This document shows, in pieces, positions 5,377-5,954 of a DNA stretch of 5,954 bases (the first letter of the stretch is position 1; each line of letters opens with the position of its first letter). This DNA is from Thermoplasmata archaeon (GTDB taxonomy: Archaea > Thermoplasmatota > Thermoplasmata > Lutacidiplasmatales > UBA184): positions 1 to 5,954 of the forward strand of contig JASHQF010000050.1 of assembly GCA_030037695.1 (NCBI GenBank), read 5' to 3'. Both the position numbers and the translations under genes were made by a program. Below the pieces are notes generated by a model. The model ran no database searches and was not told the origin of the DNA. It worked only from the letters and a program-made list of their open reading frames with translations.

Positions 5377-5954
5377 ATGGAGTACACCTGGCGCGACGAG
5401 GCCGGGTCCGACGGGATCCCTCTCGGCTCGGTGATCGTCTCCTCGTTCCCGAGCGCGGGGCTCGCGACGACCGTGGCGGGGCACTACATCATCCGCGCGC
5501 TCAAGCTGCCGCGCGTGGCCCGGTTCGACTCCCCCGACCTTTCGCCGATCGCCGTTGTCCAGGGCGGGGAGGTCCACCCGACGATCCGCGTCTACGGCCA
5601 GAACAGCTTCTCGCTCGTGCTCTCGGAGTTCCCTCCCACCCCGTCGCAGGCGACCGCGATCGCCCGCACGATCCTCGCCACAGCCGAGCGGCGCCAGGCG
5701 CGGCTGATCGTCTGCCTCGAGGGGGTCGTCCCCCACCCCGCGGACGACGGCGAGCCGCCACCCGAGGTCGACGACCGCGCCGGCGAGCAGATCTGGGCCG
5801 CGTACTCGAGCCACGACCCGGAGCTGCTGCGGGCGTTCGCCCCGACCCGCGCGCGCCCCCTCGACGAGGGGATCGTCGGCGGGGTGTCGGGAGCGCTCCT
5901 GGTCCAGGGGATCGGCCGGAGCCCGCGCGTGGGGGTGCTCCTCGTCAGCGCGCG
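5377..5954 (+). CDS. PAC2-family protein (proteasome assembly chaperone-like), 3' end missing
   Basis: PAC2-family proteins are cytosolic; the eukaryotic founder helps assemble 20S proteasome alpha rings, and archaeal members such as PbaA are relatives whose clients are not settled. The visible 192 codons begin at ATG 5377. Residues 18-48 carry the typical opening (SVIVSSFPSAGLATTVAGHY, then a helix and LKLPRV). They are followed by DSPDLSPIAVVQGGEVHP (51-68), IRVYGQ (70-75) and LVLSEFPP (80-87), the usual PAC2 core. VGGVSGALLVQGIG (167-180) and VGVLLVSA (185-192) match the second half of the fold. Full-length relatives are about 240-260 residues, so some 50-60 residues probably lie beyond the edge. 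The gene is divergent from fen across 116 bp with its own TATA-like box. Family assignment is good; a role in proteasome assembly is only inferred. Confidence 0.87.
   Translation, partial: MEYTWRDEAGSDGIPLGSVIVSSFPSAGLATTVAGHYIIRALKLPRVARFDSPDLSPIAVVQGGEVHPTIRVYGQNSFSLVLSEFPPTPSQATAIARTILATAERRQARLIVCLEGVVPHPADDGEPPPEVDDRAGEQIWAAYSSHDPELLRAFAPTRARPLDEGIVGGVSGALLVQGIGRSPRVGVLLVSA

Noticed and set aside
4265..5434. A 389-codon open frame on the plus strand
   Set aside because: It is antisense to fen and runs across the divergent promoter region into PAC2; no motif is visible.
5347..5814. A 155-codon open frame on the minus strand opposite PAC2
   Set aside because: It covers the PAC2 coding strand and the promoter region and has charged low-complexity composition; the PAC2 frame has clear family motifs.
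1..5954. Mobile elements, CRISPR arrays, tRNA or rRNA genes, toxin-antitoxin or defence genes
   Set aside because: No transposase or integrase motif, no regularly spaced repeats and no tRNA-like cloverleaf were seen; the coding regions are accounted for by housekeeping or metabolic genes plus one unassigned membrane protein.

Overview
The window is a GC-rich stretch (roughly 70% G+C by eye, with nearly all third codon positions G or C) from an archaeal chromosome. The archaeal assignment rests on the gene set: the catalytic subunit of an archaeo-eukaryotic DNA primase (PriS), a FEN1-type flap endonuclease with a C-terminal PIP-like box, a PAC2-family protein and a stand-alone archaeal-type riboflavin-pathway reductase. 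A GC-rich member of the Thermoplasmatota or a related euryarchaeal lineage is my best guess; this is inferred from the overall look of the proteins and was not tested.

Layout, left to right. 1-435 (+): C-terminal part of priS, cut by the window edge. 371-1375 (-): fumarylacetoacetate-hydrolase (FAH) family enzyme, convergent with priS and overlapping its 3' end by 65 bp. 1523-1957 (-): small four-helix membrane protein of unknown function. 2038-2724 (-): 2,5-diamino-6-ribosylamino-pyrimidinone 5'-phosphate reductase of riboflavin synthesis. 2760-4229 (-): glutamate formimidoyltransferase fused to formimidoyltetrahydrofolate cyclodeaminase (FtcD). 4226-5260 (-): flap endonuclease. 5377-5954 (+): PAC2-family protein, cut by the right edge and divergent from fen.

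The minus-strand genes form a likely transcription unit running fen > ftcD > reductase, with a 4-bp stop/start overlap and then a 35-bp gap carrying a strong Shine-Dalgarno sequence. The membrane protein and FAH genes follow after gaps of 80 and 147 bp. Those gaps contain GC-rich inverted repeats and weak TATA-like elements, so the last two genes may have promoters of their own. The fen/PAC2 intergenic region has a TATA-like box about 25-28 bp ahead of each start codon and no Shine-Dalgarno sequence, as expected for two leaderless transcripts.

The genes are mostly housekeeping: replication and repair (priS, fen), a flavin precursor step, one-carbon transfer from histidine breakdown, and a C-C bond hydrolase. 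I see no mobile element, CRISPR array, RNA gene or defence cassette, and nothing I can defend as a new multi-gene system. The points most worth checking are the probable non-standard start codon of the FAH gene, the overlapping convergent 3' ends of priS and FAH, the translational coupling of a flap endonuclease to FtcD, and the hairpins in the two wider gaps of the minus-strand run.
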